Assembly (NCBI GenBank): GCA_048013815.1
Contig: CM106585.1
Span: 20,894,001 to 20,958,000 of the forward strand
Reading direction: 5' to 3'
Length of the DNA stretch: 64,000 bases
Origin: Setoptus koraiensis
Taxonomy: Eukaryota > Arthropoda
Every line of letters starts with the position of its first letter. Position 1 is the first letter of the stretch. The position numbers and the translations under genes are program-made. Positions 12,042 to 21,600 of this stretch are shown in pieces. Under the pieces are notes generated by a model. That model was not told the DNA's origin and did no database searches. It was given only the letters and a program-made list of their open reading frames with translations.

Positions 12042-12903
12042 GGGTGTTGTAGCGAATAGGTCCCCACTCGGAATTCGTTTAAACTTCACACATGGGCTCG
12101 ATAGGGGCCCCATATCACGATTTGAGTGGTCCGGAAGTGCGGAAACTTCCGGTTCCGGAAATTCAAAAATATCGAGATAGAGCTCTGAAAACTCATAATC
12201 AAGTAGACAACACCTAGCGGAGAACGATGAAATCAAAATTGATCTTCCATCACTTCCGGTTCACGAGATATCGGGAATTATTTAAACAACAAGTGTGGAG
12301 GGATGCATGTAGCGGACCCATTCTGTGCATAGACTGAGCAACATCATGTATTGGCTTTTGTTTTAGTCATTACATCTCAGTATTCTTCTTGTTCTGGCCT
12401 ATACACGTCATAACGACGATCCCTACACCCGTGCATGGATGGCAGTCATGTGAGCGGAGGGCTGAGGGCGAAGCCCGAAACCCGAAGCGCTCATCAACCC
12501 TACCCGAAGGGTTCCCGTCGCACGCAGTCGTCGCGTGAGCGACGACGGAGATGTGACGGCCTCCAGAATACGAGGCCGCAGGCCGAGTTCTCAGACACAC
12601 CGCATGTTCAGTCTCGAGCGCAGCGAAGCAATAATTTAGTCACTTCCGGTCTTCCAACCCTTGTAATATCCCTATATCTGGCGAACCGGAAGTCGCACGA
12701 AGCTAAAAATCATGTCATTGTGTTGAGTGTAGCCTAAAATCTCTCTCTGGTGAATTGTAGAGCTCTAGCTTCAACTTTATGTAAAACCGGAACTGGAAGT
12801 TTCCGCATTTCCGGACTACTTTTTCCGTTCTATTGGGGTCAAGGTCGACCTACACCGGAAGTTTCATCAAGATCTGAGTGGGGACCTAATCGCTACAACA
12901 ACC
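12042..12903 (-). mobile_element. Complete non-autonomous TIR DNA transposon, 862 bp
   Basis: The ends are GGGTGTTGTAGCG and (reverse complement) GGTTGTTGTAGCG. It is flanked by an exact 8-bp target-site duplication GAAATTTG (12034-12041 and 12904-12911). The interrupted Helitron-like sequence exists uninterrupted, with a single GAAATTTG, near 25870 on the other strand. The inner ends carry CCGGAAGT-N6-ACTTCCGG palindromes. The GC-rich core lies at about 12434-12597. There is no transposase. The 8-bp duplication fits hAT and a few other superfamilies; the terminal bases are not a typical hAT end, so the superfamily is left open. Confidence 0.9.
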
Positions 12904-13131
12904 GAAATTTGGAGAACTTTTATTTATTCTGTCATCTTTTCGGCTACTCTGATCTGACAGGCATAGATGCTTATCTACGACATGTTGTCACATACTCGCA
13001 TCAATATTCCAACGATACTCGTCTATCCAATAATTTAAGCGCTCGAGATACTTATAGAATCAGTATCACTTGTTCATATTCGTCCTTTTTCAGGCGGTCT
13101 TTCAAATCTTCCATTGTAAACAACTCCTCAT

Positions 13132-13335
13132 TTACTCTGGGGCCATCTCTTCCATATACTCATCAACTCCTTTTTTACTTTTTATAATCGACTCCAACAT
13201 CTCTATGTAGGCCACGGCCAATTGATTAGCTTGAGGTGCGGTGAATCGTCTATCTTCCGGCCTCTTCTTCGGCAATTTTTCTCTCAGCTTTTCTCTGGAC
13301 TCTATTACTTTTTGTTCTCTTGTTGTATATTCCAT
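13132..13335 (-). CDS. Short charged open reading frame, unrecognised
   Basis: 67 codons from ATG 13335. The product is helical and highly charged (REKLREKLPKKRPEDRRF, then QANQLAVAYIEMLESIIKS). After its stop, the next bases downstream hold another protein-like run in frame with an ATG (MEDLKDRLKKDEYE) that stops abruptly at the 3' end of a Helitron-like element at 13072. The whole 13073-13348 block is single-copy sequence wedged between one element's 3' end and another's 5' end, so it may be the target-site remnant of a host gene or a captured gene fragment. No domain or family is recognised. Confidence 0.3.
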   Translation of the reverse strand: MEYTTREQKVIESREKLREKLPKKRPEDRRFTAPQANQLAVAYIEMLESIIKSKKGVDEYMEEMAPE

Positions 13336-13348
13336 TTTTCTATCTTTT

Positions 13349-13722
13349 TAGCGCTTAATTTAATTAAGGGCTTATGATGTAGTGTTGTGGGATCCTGAAG
13401 ATCACGCATGAATATCCACGCACGGTATGATGGTGGATCCTAAATTCGTGCATTTTACAGGATATTCACCAATTGTGCTATGGTGATTCACGCGCTGTGT
13501 GCTTGCGAATACTCCGACTTTGTATGCCAGTGAATATTCACGTACCGATTTATTTGTGGATATTCACAGTTTTCGATCTTTAGAGTCACGCGCTGTGTGC
13601 TTGCAAACATTGGCACTAGTAAAATCAGTGCTTAGTGAGTGTGTAGGCTGAAATGTGGGAGGTACACTCAAGCTTAAGACTCAAAAGTTCGTCCACCTCC
13701 CAAACACACATTTACTAGGGAG
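13349..13722 (+). mobile_element. 5' part of a second Helitron-like subfamily
   Basis: It begins at a T-run followed by AGCGCTTAATTTAATTAAG, the family's 5' terminus, but then diverges from the other copies. It contains degenerate repeats of the type GAATATTCACGT and TTCACGCGCTGTGTGCTTGC, then a GGGAGGTG/CACCTCCC inverted pair at about 13660-13726. No matching 3' end can be assigned to it. Confidence 0.5.
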
Positions 13723-13998
13723 GTGGATTGAATTTTAATTAAGCTGCTATTGGGGTGGTGATTATGACTACGTTTATTCACGTGACTATGTAATCCTATG
13801 GAGGTTTGACTTAGTCAAATTTGTGAGAATCCTGCTAGAAATTACACATATATTCCTATCCAGGTTCGACTTGGTGTATTATCGCTTCACTCGAAAATAT
13901 TTCGTATGCAATCCTATGAAGATTTGACTAGGTCTAATCTGTGAGGAGTTCGATGGTGACAATTCGAACTCCGAAATTGACAATTCGAATTTCTGATG

Positions 13999-14799
13999 GG
14001 TTGTTGTAGCGATTAGGTCCCAGCGCCGATCATGATGAAACTTCCGGTACAGGTTCATCTTGACCCGAAACCATCGGAAAAAGTGGTCCGGAAGTGCGGA
14101 AACTTCCGGTTCCGGTTTTACATAAAGTTGAAGCTAGAGCTCTAAAATTCACTAGAGAAAGATTTTAGGCTACGCTTATCACGATGAAATGATTTTCAGC
14201 TCCGTGCGACTTCCGGTTCGCCAGATATGGGGACATTACAAGGGTTGGAAAACCGGAAGTGACCAAATTATTGCTTCGCTGCGCTCGGGGATGGACATGC
14301 GGTGTGTCTGAGAACTCGGCCTGCGGCCTCGTATTCTGGAGGCCGTCACATCTCCGTCGTCGCTCCCGCGACGACTGCGTGCGACGGGAACCCTTCGGGT
14401 AGGGTTGATGAGCGCTTCGGGTATCGGGCTGCGCCCTCTACCCTCCGCTCACATGACTGCAACCCAAACACAGCTGCAAGAAGAGATGCTGCGAGCACGG
14501 GGCACAGAATGGGTCCGCTGACCGCATCCGCACAAACCCGGCCACACCCCAAGATTTGGTTAAACCTCTATATCTTATGAACCGGAAGTCGTAGCGGATT
14601 AATTTTGATCTCATCATGCTCCGCTAGGTGGCGAACATCTGATTCCGAAGTTTCGAAGCTCTATCTCAATATTTTTGTATCTCCGGAACCGGAAGTTTCC
14701 GCACTTCCGGACTACTTAATTCATGATATGGGGCCCCTGCGGGGCCCGTGTGTCAAGTTTCATGATGATCGGCGCTGGGACCTAATCGCAACAACACCC
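13999..14799 (+). mobile_element. Complete non-autonomous TIR DNA transposon, 801 bp
   Basis: The ends are GGTTGTTGTAGCG and the reverse complement of GGGTGTTGTTGCG. The first 47 bases or so of the two ends are near-identical inverted copies, with homology resuming about 100 bp in. It has an exact 8-bp duplication TTCTGATG (13991-13998 and 14800-14807) in a minisatellite unit. The GC-rich core is at about 14308-14463. It has no transposase. Confidence 0.92.
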
Positions 14800-14807
14800 T
14801 TCTGATG

Positions 14808-15330
14808 ATTGTCTCAGCTGCTCTGAACGAGTTCGATGGTCGGAGTTTGATGGTCAGTGTTCGATGGTCACAATTCGAACTTCGATATTCGAAATTGAAA
14901 ATTCGAATTCCTGAAAAGAGTTTCAGCCGCTCGTTCGATGTTCGATGGTCAGATCAAGTTCGTGGTCAATTCGAGTTCGATGGTAACATTTCGAACTTCG
15001 AAATTCGAAATTGAAAATTCGAATTTCTGATGATAGTTTCATCTGCTCTGTCGAAGTTCGATGGTCAGAGTTCGGTGGTCAGAGTTCGATGGTCACATTT
15101 CGAACTTCGAAATTCGAAATTGAAAAATTCGAATTTCCGATACGAGTTCCAGGTGCTTGTACAGAGTTCGATGGTCACATTTTGAAGTTCGATGGTCACA
15201 TTTCGAACTTCGAAATTCGAAATTGAAAAATTCGAATTTCTGATGACAGTTCCATCTGTACGTTCGATGTTCTGTGGTCAGTGTTCGATGGTCAATGTTC
15301 GATGGTCACATTTTGAAGTTCGGTGGTTAA
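14808..15330 (+). repeat. Minisatellite core of a Helitron-like element
   Basis: The same unit family as at 11228-11900: four to five degenerate units built on GAAATTCGAAATTGAAAATTC-like and TTCGATGGTCAG-like blocks. One boundary is the TIR insertion. Confidence 0.85.
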
Positions 15331-15422
15331 CAGGCTGTCATAAACTCCTTTGAATCCTTCAACAATACTTGTCCACACGAAAAATTAAGCGCTCGAAATA
15401 CTGATTTGATCAGTATTACTTG

Positions 15423-15723
15423 TTGAAACTGTTCTCATCCGGATAAATTCCCGAAACTTTCTAGAGACAGCTAGCAATGTCTAATACACGATCTATGCAA
15501 GTTTAATCAATTTTCTGTTTCCAGTATCGGCGCTATAGGTCATTATTGAGAACGTGTGCCTATACAGTATGTGTGATTTTCGATACTTTTCTCACCAGGA
15601 TAAATTCTTGAAACTTTTTAGAGACAGCTAGCACTTTTCACTACTTAATAAACTGTCCAACTCTCTAAGATCGTTCACTGGAAAAATTAAGCGCTCTTAT
15701 ACTGGTATAATCAGTATAACTTG
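15423..15723 (+). mobile_element. 3' part of a variant Helitron-like subfamily
   Basis: Contains two copies of the block CTCACCAGGATAAATTC, then GAAACTTTCTAGAGACAGC. It ends with GGAAAAATTAAGCGCTCT, the hairpin TATACTG-GTATAAT-CAGTATA, and ACTTG followed by TT. The 24427-24900 copy has the same 3' half, which confirms a distinct subfamily without the minisatellite. The 5' end is absent. Confidence 0.6.
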
Positions 15724-15837
15724 TTTGTAGGCTTTACTGGATGATAGACTATTCAAAGACTGATCAACGAATCCATTCAAGAAGGATAAGAAAACTAGTG
15801 ATACTGATTGAATCAGTATCTCGAGCGCTTAATTTTT

Positions 15838-16601
15838 TAGCGCTTAATTTTAATTAAGCTGCTATTGGGGTGGTGATGATGACTAGGTTTATTCACGTGA
15901 CTATGTAATCCTATGGAGGTTTGACTTAGTCAAATTTGTGAGAATCCTGCTAGATATTACACATGTATTCCGATGTAGATTTGACTTGGTCGATTATCGC
16001 TTTACTCGAAAATATTTCGTATGCAATCCTATGGAGATTTGACTAGGTCGAATTTGTGAGGAGCTCGGTGGTGACAAATCGAACTTCAAAATTGAAAATT
16101 CGAATTTCTAATGGGAGTTTCAGCTGCTAGTTCGAAGTTAGTGGTTCAGTGTTCTTAGTTCTATGGTCAGAGTTCGATGGTCACAATTCGAAGTTCGGTG
16201 GTAACAATTCGAAATTCGAAATTGAAAATTCGAATTCCTGATGATAGTTTCATCTGCTCGTTCGATGTTCGATTGTCAGTGTTCGGTGGTCGGAGTTCGA
16301 TGGTCACATTTCGAACTTCGAAATTCGAAATTGAAAATTCAAATTTCTGATAAGGGTTTCATCTGCTTCGTTGAAGTTCGATGATCAGATTTCGATAGTG
16401 GTGGGCAATCAACATGTGCATCATGCTGCGATAGAAATTTGAATAACTTGTATTTATTTGGTTGCTCCTCGGCTGCTCTGATCTTACAAGCATAGTTGTT
16501 CATCTCCGACATGTTATTACATACTCCGGTCTTTGTTCCAAGGATACTCGTTTATCCAAAAAATTTAGCGCTCGAGATACTGATTGAATCAGTATCACTT
16601 G
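15838..16601 (+). mobile_element. Complete Helitron-like non-autonomous element, about 764 bp
   Basis: It has a full 5' terminus (TAGCGCTTAATTTTAATTAAG), the conserved 5' region, a short minisatellite core (16066-16395), the body, and a full 3' terminus (CCAAAAAATTTAGCGCTCG, hairpin ATACTGATTGAATCAGTAT, CACTTG). It is inserted in the T-run of the 3' motif of a minus-strand copy with no target duplication, as expected for Helentron-type T|T insertion. It is the best type copy in the window. It has no Rep/helicase gene. Confidence 0.88.
16066..16395 (+). repeat. Minisatellite core of a Helitron-like element
   Basis: About three degenerate units of the same family as at 11228 and 14808. Confidence 0.8.
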
Positions 16602-16773
16602 TTTTTTTTTGATAGACGAGTATCCTTGGAATATTGATGCGAGTATGTGACAACATGTCGGAGATAAACATCTATGCCTGTCAGATCAGGGTAGCCGGAA
16701 AGATGACAGAATAAATACAAAATCTCCTAATTTCTATCGCAGCATGATACACATGTTGATTGCTTGCGTACGG

Positions 16774-17628
16774 GGTTGTTCTAGCGATTAGGTCCCAGCG
16801 CCGATTATGATGAAACTTCCGGTACAGGTTCATCTTGACCCAAAACCATCAGGAAAAGTGGTCCGGAAGTGCGGAAACTTCCGGTTCCGGTTTTACCTTA
16901 AGTTGCTTCTAGAGAGTTGAAACTCATCAGAATGACGTTCCAGATGACGATCAACACAATGACATAAGTTTTAGCTCTTTACCACTTCCGGTTCTCTGGT
17001 TATAGCGATATCCCAAGAGTTGAGAGACCGGAAGTTGCCAAATTCATGCTTCGCTACACTCAGGGATGAGCCTGCAATTGTTCTTAGAACTCGGCCTTCG
17101 GCCTCGTATTCTGGAGGCCGTCACATCTCCGTCGTCGCTCCCGCGACGACTGCGTGCGACGGGAACCCTTCGGGTAGGGTTGATGAGCGCTTCGGGTATC
17201 GGGCTGCGCCCTCTACCCTCCGCTCACATGACTGCAATCCACCCACAAATGAAGGGGCGAATAAAAAATAAGGATGAGACAAGTAGGAACAACTGAATTA
17301 CATGCTAATACATGGTGTTGCGCAGTCTGTGCACAGTATGGGCCCGCTTGCCGCAACCGCACAGGCCCGGCCGCACCTCTAATTTCAGTTGAACCTTGAT
17401 ATCTAGCAAACCGGAAGTGATACCGGATTGATTTAGATTCCATCCTGCTCCGCTGAAGGTCATCTACCTGATTCTCAATGTTCAGAGCTCTAGCTTAAAC
17501 TTCATGTAAAACCGGAACCAGAAGTTTCCGCACTTCCGGACCACCTAATCCATGATGTGGGGCCCCTGCGGGGCCCGTGTGTCAAGTTTCGTGATGATCG
17601 GCGCTGGGACCTAATCGCAAGAACACCC
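16774..17628 (+). mobile_element. Complete non-autonomous TIR DNA transposon, 855 bp
   Basis: The ends are GGTTGTTCTAGCG and the reverse complement of GGGTGTTCTTGCG. Both ends share the same C at position 8 of the TIR, which differs from other copies. It has an exact 8-bp duplication GCGTACGG (16766-16773 and 17629-17636). The empty site with one GCGTACGG is present at about 25905-25915 in another Helitron-like copy. The GC-rich core is at about 17084-17240. Confidence 0.92.
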
Positions 17629-17673
17629 GCGTACGGAATTCAGCAAGATTCCTCAATCCGTAACCTAGTTAGA

Positions 17674-18173
17674 NNNNNNNNNNNNNNNNNNNNNNNNNNN
17701 NNNNNNNNNNNNNNNNNNNNNNNNNNNNNNNNNNNNNNNNNNNNNNNNNNNNNNNNNNNNNNNNNNNNNNNNNNNNNNNNNNNNNNNNNNNNNNNNNNNN
17801 NNNNNNNNNNNNNNNNNNNNNNNNNNNNNNNNNNNNNNNNNNNNNNNNNNNNNNNNNNNNNNNNNNNNNNNNNNNNNNNNNNNNNNNNNNNNNNNNNNNN
17901 NNNNNNNNNNNNNNNNNNNNNNNNNNNNNNNNNNNNNNNNNNNNNNNNNNNNNNNNNNNNNNNNNNNNNNNNNNNNNNNNNNNNNNNNNNNNNNNNNNNN
18001 NNNNNNNNNNNNNNNNNNNNNNNNNNNNNNNNNNNNNNNNNNNNNNNNNNNNNNNNNNNNNNNNNNNNNNNNNNNNNNNNNNNNNNNNNNNNNNNNNNNN
18101 NNNNNNNNNNNNNNNNNNNNNNNNNNNNNNNNNNNNNNNNNNNNNNNNNNNNNNNNNNNNNNNNNNNNNNNNN
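17674..18173. other. Assembly gap of 500 N
   Basis: Exactly 500 N, probably a placeholder of arbitrary size. Both sides are transposon sequence, so a repeat-induced break is likely. Translated open frames across it are meaningless. Confidence 0.99.
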
Positions 18174-19043
18174 TTGTTGTAGCGATTAGGTCCCAGCGCC
18201 GATCATTATGAAACTTCCGGTACAGGTTCATCTTGACCCAAAACCATCGGAAAAAGTGGTCCGGAAGTGCGGAAACTTTCGGTTCCGGTTTTACCTAAAG
18301 TTGCTTGTAGAGAGTTGAAACTCACGAGAATGACGTTCTTGATGACGATTAACAGAATGACATAATTTTCAGCACTGCATCACTTCCGGTTCTCTAGTTA
18401 TAGCGATATCTCTAGAATTGAGAGGCAGGAAGTTGCCGAATTCAGGCTTCGCTACACCCGGGGATGAGCATACAATTGTTCTAAGAACTCGGCCTGCGGC
18501 CTCGTATTCTGGAGGCCGTCACATCTCCGTCGTCGCTCCCGCGACGACTGCGTGCGACGGGAACCCTTCGGGTAGGGTTGATGAGCGCTTCGGGTATCGG
18601 GCTGCGCCCTCTACCCTCCGCTCACATGACTGCAATCCAAACACAGCTGCAGGCGGGAAGAGTGAACGAACCACCCAACAAAGAATGAGAAAGAAGAGAT
18701 TAAATGACTGAAACAGACGTGAATACAGAGTGCAGCGAGCACGAGGCACAGAATGGGTCCGCTGACCGCAACCGCACAGGCCCGGCCACACCCCAAAATT
18801 TGGTTTAACCTCTGTATCTTATGAACCGGAAGTTAAAGCGGATTAATTTTGATCTCATCATGCTCCGCTAGGTAGCAACCATCTGATTCTGAAGTTTCGA
18901 AGCTCTATCTCAATATTTTTGAATCTCCGGAACCGGAAGTTTCCGCACTTCCGGACTACTCAATTCATAACATGGGGCCCTTGCGGGGCCTGTGTGCCAA
19001 GTTTCATGATGATCGGCGCTGGGACCTAATCGCAACAACACCC
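18174..19043 (+). mobile_element. TIR DNA transposon, left end clipped by the gap
   Basis: It starts at TTGTTGTAGCG immediately after the gap (the first two G are lost) and ends CGCAACAACACCC at 19043. The internal order matches the other copies, with the GC-rich core at about 18487-18640. The interval after the core differs from most copies but matches the 13999 copy near the end. The target duplication cannot be tested because the left flank is missing. Confidence 0.85.
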
Positions 19044-19385
19044 CAACGAGACACCAATCCGCCTTTTGTCTCTATTTTTGGTGGAGGGTGTGTTTGGTTT
19101 TTTTCATTTTTGGTCATCGGCGTTCGACTTGATTTAGTTGTATTATATATCATTTTGAAGCTCTTTTATAGAGGTATTTCTATGAGCTGTCAAATCTCTG
19201 GGCGGACATTCCTGGGGCCCCACAAATTGGGGCCAGAGTTTTCTTCTGATTTTTATCAGGACTTGGATTCGAGTCTAGGGAAAAATTATACCCTCCATAG
19301 ATGCGTCTTTTAGAGATCCATCCAACAAAACCAAGAACGTGTCTCTATAACAAGAGACTGGGTCTCCAGAGGCCCCCAAAGCGAA
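19044..19385. other. Single-copy spacer between transposons
   Basis: About 340 bp with no repeat or gene signature recognised: a T-rich stretch near 19080 and a GGGGCCCC word at 19214. Confidence 0.5.
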
Positions 19386-20730
19386 CAAGTAATACTGATC
19401 AAATCAGTATTTCGAGCGCTTAATTTTTTGTGTGGACAAGTATTGTTGAAGGATTCAAAGGAGTTTATGACAACCTGTTAACCACCGAACTTCAAAATGT
19501 GACCATCGAACATTGACCATCGAACATCGAACGAGCAGATGGAAATTTCATCAGAAATTCGAATTTTCAATTTCGAATTTCTAAGTTCGAAATGTGACCA
19601 TCGAACATTGACCACCGAACTTCAAATTGTGACCATCGAACTATGACAAGCACCTGGAACTGTCATCAGAAATTCGAATTTTCAATTTCGAAGTTCGAAA
19701 TGTGACCATCGAACATTGACCACCGAACTCTGACCACCGAACTTCGACAGAGCCGATGAAACTATCATCAGAAATTCGAATTTTCAATTTTCGAATTTCG
19801 AATTGTGACCATCGAACACTGACCATCGAACACTGACCATCGAACTCTGACCATCGAACTTCGACAGAGCAGATGGAACTATCATCAGGAATTCGAATTT
19901 TCAATTTCGAATTTCGAATTGTGACCATCGAACACTGACCATCGAACTCTGACCATCGAACATCGAACGAGCAGATGAAACTCTCATCAGAAATTCGAAT
20001 TTTCAATTTTCGAATTTCGAATTGTGACCATCGAACACTGACCATCGAACACTGACCATCGAACTCTGACCATCGAACTCCGACAGAGCAGATGAAACTA
20101 TCATCAGAAATTCGAATTTTCAATTTTCGAATTTCGAATTGTGACCATCGAACACTGACCATCGAACACTGATCATCGAACATCGAACGAGCAGATGGAA
20201 ATGTCATCAGAAATTCGAATTTTCAATTTCGAATTTCGAAGTTCGAAATGTGACCATCGAACTCTGACCATCGAACTTCGAACTCTGACCATCGAACTTC
20301 GAACTCTGACCATCGAACATCGAACGAGCACCTGAAACTATCATCAGAAATTCGAATTGTCAATTTCGAAGTTCGAAATGTCACCACCGAACTCCTACCA
20401 TGGAACTAAGAAAACTGAACCACTAACTTTGGACGATCAGCTAAAACTCTTATTAGAAATTCGAATTTTCAATTTTGAAGTTCGATTTGTCACCACCGAA
20501 CTGCCCACAAATGTGACCTAGTCAAATCTCCATAGAATTGCATACGAAATATTTTCGAGTGAAGGGATAATAGACCAAGTCGAATCTACATCGGAATACA
20601 TGTGTAATGTCAAGCAGGATTCTCACAAATTTGACTAAGTCAAACCTCCATAGGATTACATAGTCACGTGAATAAACGTAGTCATAATCACCACCCCAAG
20701 AGCAGCTTAATTAAAATTAAGCGCTAAAAA
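19386..20730 (-). mobile_element. Complete Helitron-like element with a long minisatellite core, about 1.34 kb
   Basis: The 5' terminus is at the right (TTTTTAGCGCTTAATTTTAA read on the minus strand, ending at 20730), followed by the conserved region with TTCACGTGACTATGTAATCC and repeated GACTTAGTCAAA-like motifs, then the longest minisatellite core of the window (19478-20490). The 3' terminus is at the left: motif, hairpin ATACTGAT-TTG-ATCAGTAT, TACTTG at 19386, then TT. It is longer than its relatives only because of the core. Confidence 0.87.
19478..20490 (-). repeat. Minisatellite array, about eight units of 102-137 bp
   Basis: The repeated TCAGAAATTCGAATTTTCAA block recurs at about 19551, 19666, 19768, 19885, 19987, 20104, 20207 and 20344. 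Units differ mainly in how many copies of the 14-bp subunit GACCATCGAACACT they hold. An open frame of 188 codons crosses it on the minus strand (unit motif KLKIRISDDSFICS) because most units lack stops. I regard it as a repeat artefact. Confidence 0.9.
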
Positions 20731-20848
20731 CAGCAACGCCGCCTAGTGGCTAAACGTCGAACTGAAGGATGATGCAATTGGTATATTCGTGATTGGGAGG
20801 CTCTTCCGATCACGAAAATACTATATACATGTATGTCAGACCAGTTTG

Positions 20849-21600
20849 GGGTGTACTGGAGAATAGCGCCGCACTCCAAATTGGATGAAACTCGACACAC
20901 AGGGCCCGCAGGGCCCCCTGACAATTATTTTAGTAGTCCGGAAGTGCGGAAACTTCCGGTTCCGGTTTTACCTAAACTTGCAGATACAGCTTTGAAACTT
21001 AACATACAGCCTAATGTGACTGTGCTAAGCACGTAGAAGTCATTATGATATCTGTTGGACTTCCGGTTTCTGAGATAATGAGCGATAGTAATGGAATTCG
21101 ACAGTAGACAGTCTGTTGCACAACCTACTTTCGTGTATGGATTGCAGTCATGTGAGCGGAGGGTAGAGGGCGCAGCCCGATACCCGAAGCGCTCATCAAC
21201 CCTACCCGAAGGGTTCCCGTCGCACGCAGTCGTCGCGGGAGCGACGACGGAGATGTGACGGCCTCCAAATTACGAGGCCGCAGGCCGAGTTCTCAGAACA
21301 ATCGCAGGCTCATGTTCGAGTGCAGCGAAGCTCAAATTTGTAGGAAGGCTGTTGTTGGCCAAACTCTAAGCCTTTTTATTGAATATCTTCTTACCCAGAT
21401 CGGTCTGGAATAAGTTTGTCTACCAAAAAATAGTGAAGATACCCTAACAAATACCCCAGAAACCGCTAGCGGTCGTCGGGTATCAAGAAACGCCTACCGT
21501 GCGGTAACCCGGTTATCTCAGGAACTAGAAATTTCCGCACTTCCGGATTACCTATCTCAGTACCAGGGTACGATACCCTACCCAAAAACACCCAAAATAC
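20849..21600 (-). mobile_element. Diverged copy of the TIR element
   Basis: The left end is GGGTGTACTGGAG, followed by the CCGGAAGT-N6-ACTTCCGG palindrome and a minus-oriented GC-rich core at about 21137-21296 that is far better preserved than the rest. The right end is degraded (ACTTCCGGATTACC near 21540, then CAAAAACACCC near 21585), so the right boundary is approximate and no target duplication can be found. Confidence 0.7.

Larger units (their letters stand above)
11218..13072 (+). mobile_element. Helitron-like non-autonomous element, 5' truncated, split by a TIR element
   Basis: It begins within the conserved 5' block (AATTTGTGAGGGGTTCGGTGG), runs through a minisatellite core (11228-11900) and a single-copy body (11900-12041), is interrupted by the TIR element at 12042-12903, and resumes with the body ending in a 3' terminus: TAATTTAAGCGCTCGAG, hairpin, TATCACTTG. 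The 3' flank is TT, as in most copies. Restoring continuity across the TIR insertion gives the same sequence as the uninterrupted copy near 25850-25880 (reverse strand). Confidence 0.75.
13723..15422 (+). mobile_element. Helitron-like non-autonomous element with an inserted TIR element
   Basis: The 5' block starts slightly truncated (GAATTTTAATTAAGCTGC), followed by the conserved 5' region with repeated GGAGGTTTGACTTAGTCAAA motifs, then the minisatellite core. The core is interrupted at 13999-14799 by a TIR element with duplication TTCTGATG, and resumes at 14808. The 3' terminus is AAAAATTAAGCGCTCG, hairpin ATACTGAT-TTG-ATCAGTAT, TACTTG at 15422, followed by TT. Without the insertion it is about 890 bp. 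Confidence 0.8.
15795..17673 (-). mobile_element. Minus-strand Helitron-like element interrupted by two later elements, running into the assembly gap
   Basis: The 3' terminus lies at 15795 (CACTAG read on the minus strand), followed inward by the hairpin and the AGCGCTTAATTTTTT motif to 15838. There the sequence is broken by a plus-strand copy (15838-16601). It resumes at about 16602 with TTTTGATAGACGAGTATCC, continues to 16773, is broken again by a TIR element (16774-17628), and resumes with CGTACGGAATTCAGCAAG before the gap. The order of events is therefore readable: this copy first, then the two insertions. Confidence 0.8.

Noticed and set aside
13990-14807. Classification of the TIR family as hAT
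   Set aside because: The 8-bp duplication fits, but the terminal bases are not the usual hAT ends and no transposase is present, so the superfamily was left open.
17557-18231. Open frames across the N gap
   Set aside because: They exist only because N was read as open; they carry no information.
19641-20207. 188-codon minus-strand open frame encoding a repeated KLKIRISDDSFICS motif
   Set aside because: It is the translation of a transposon minisatellite; the unit length is not strictly a multiple of three and copies elsewhere do not stay in frame.
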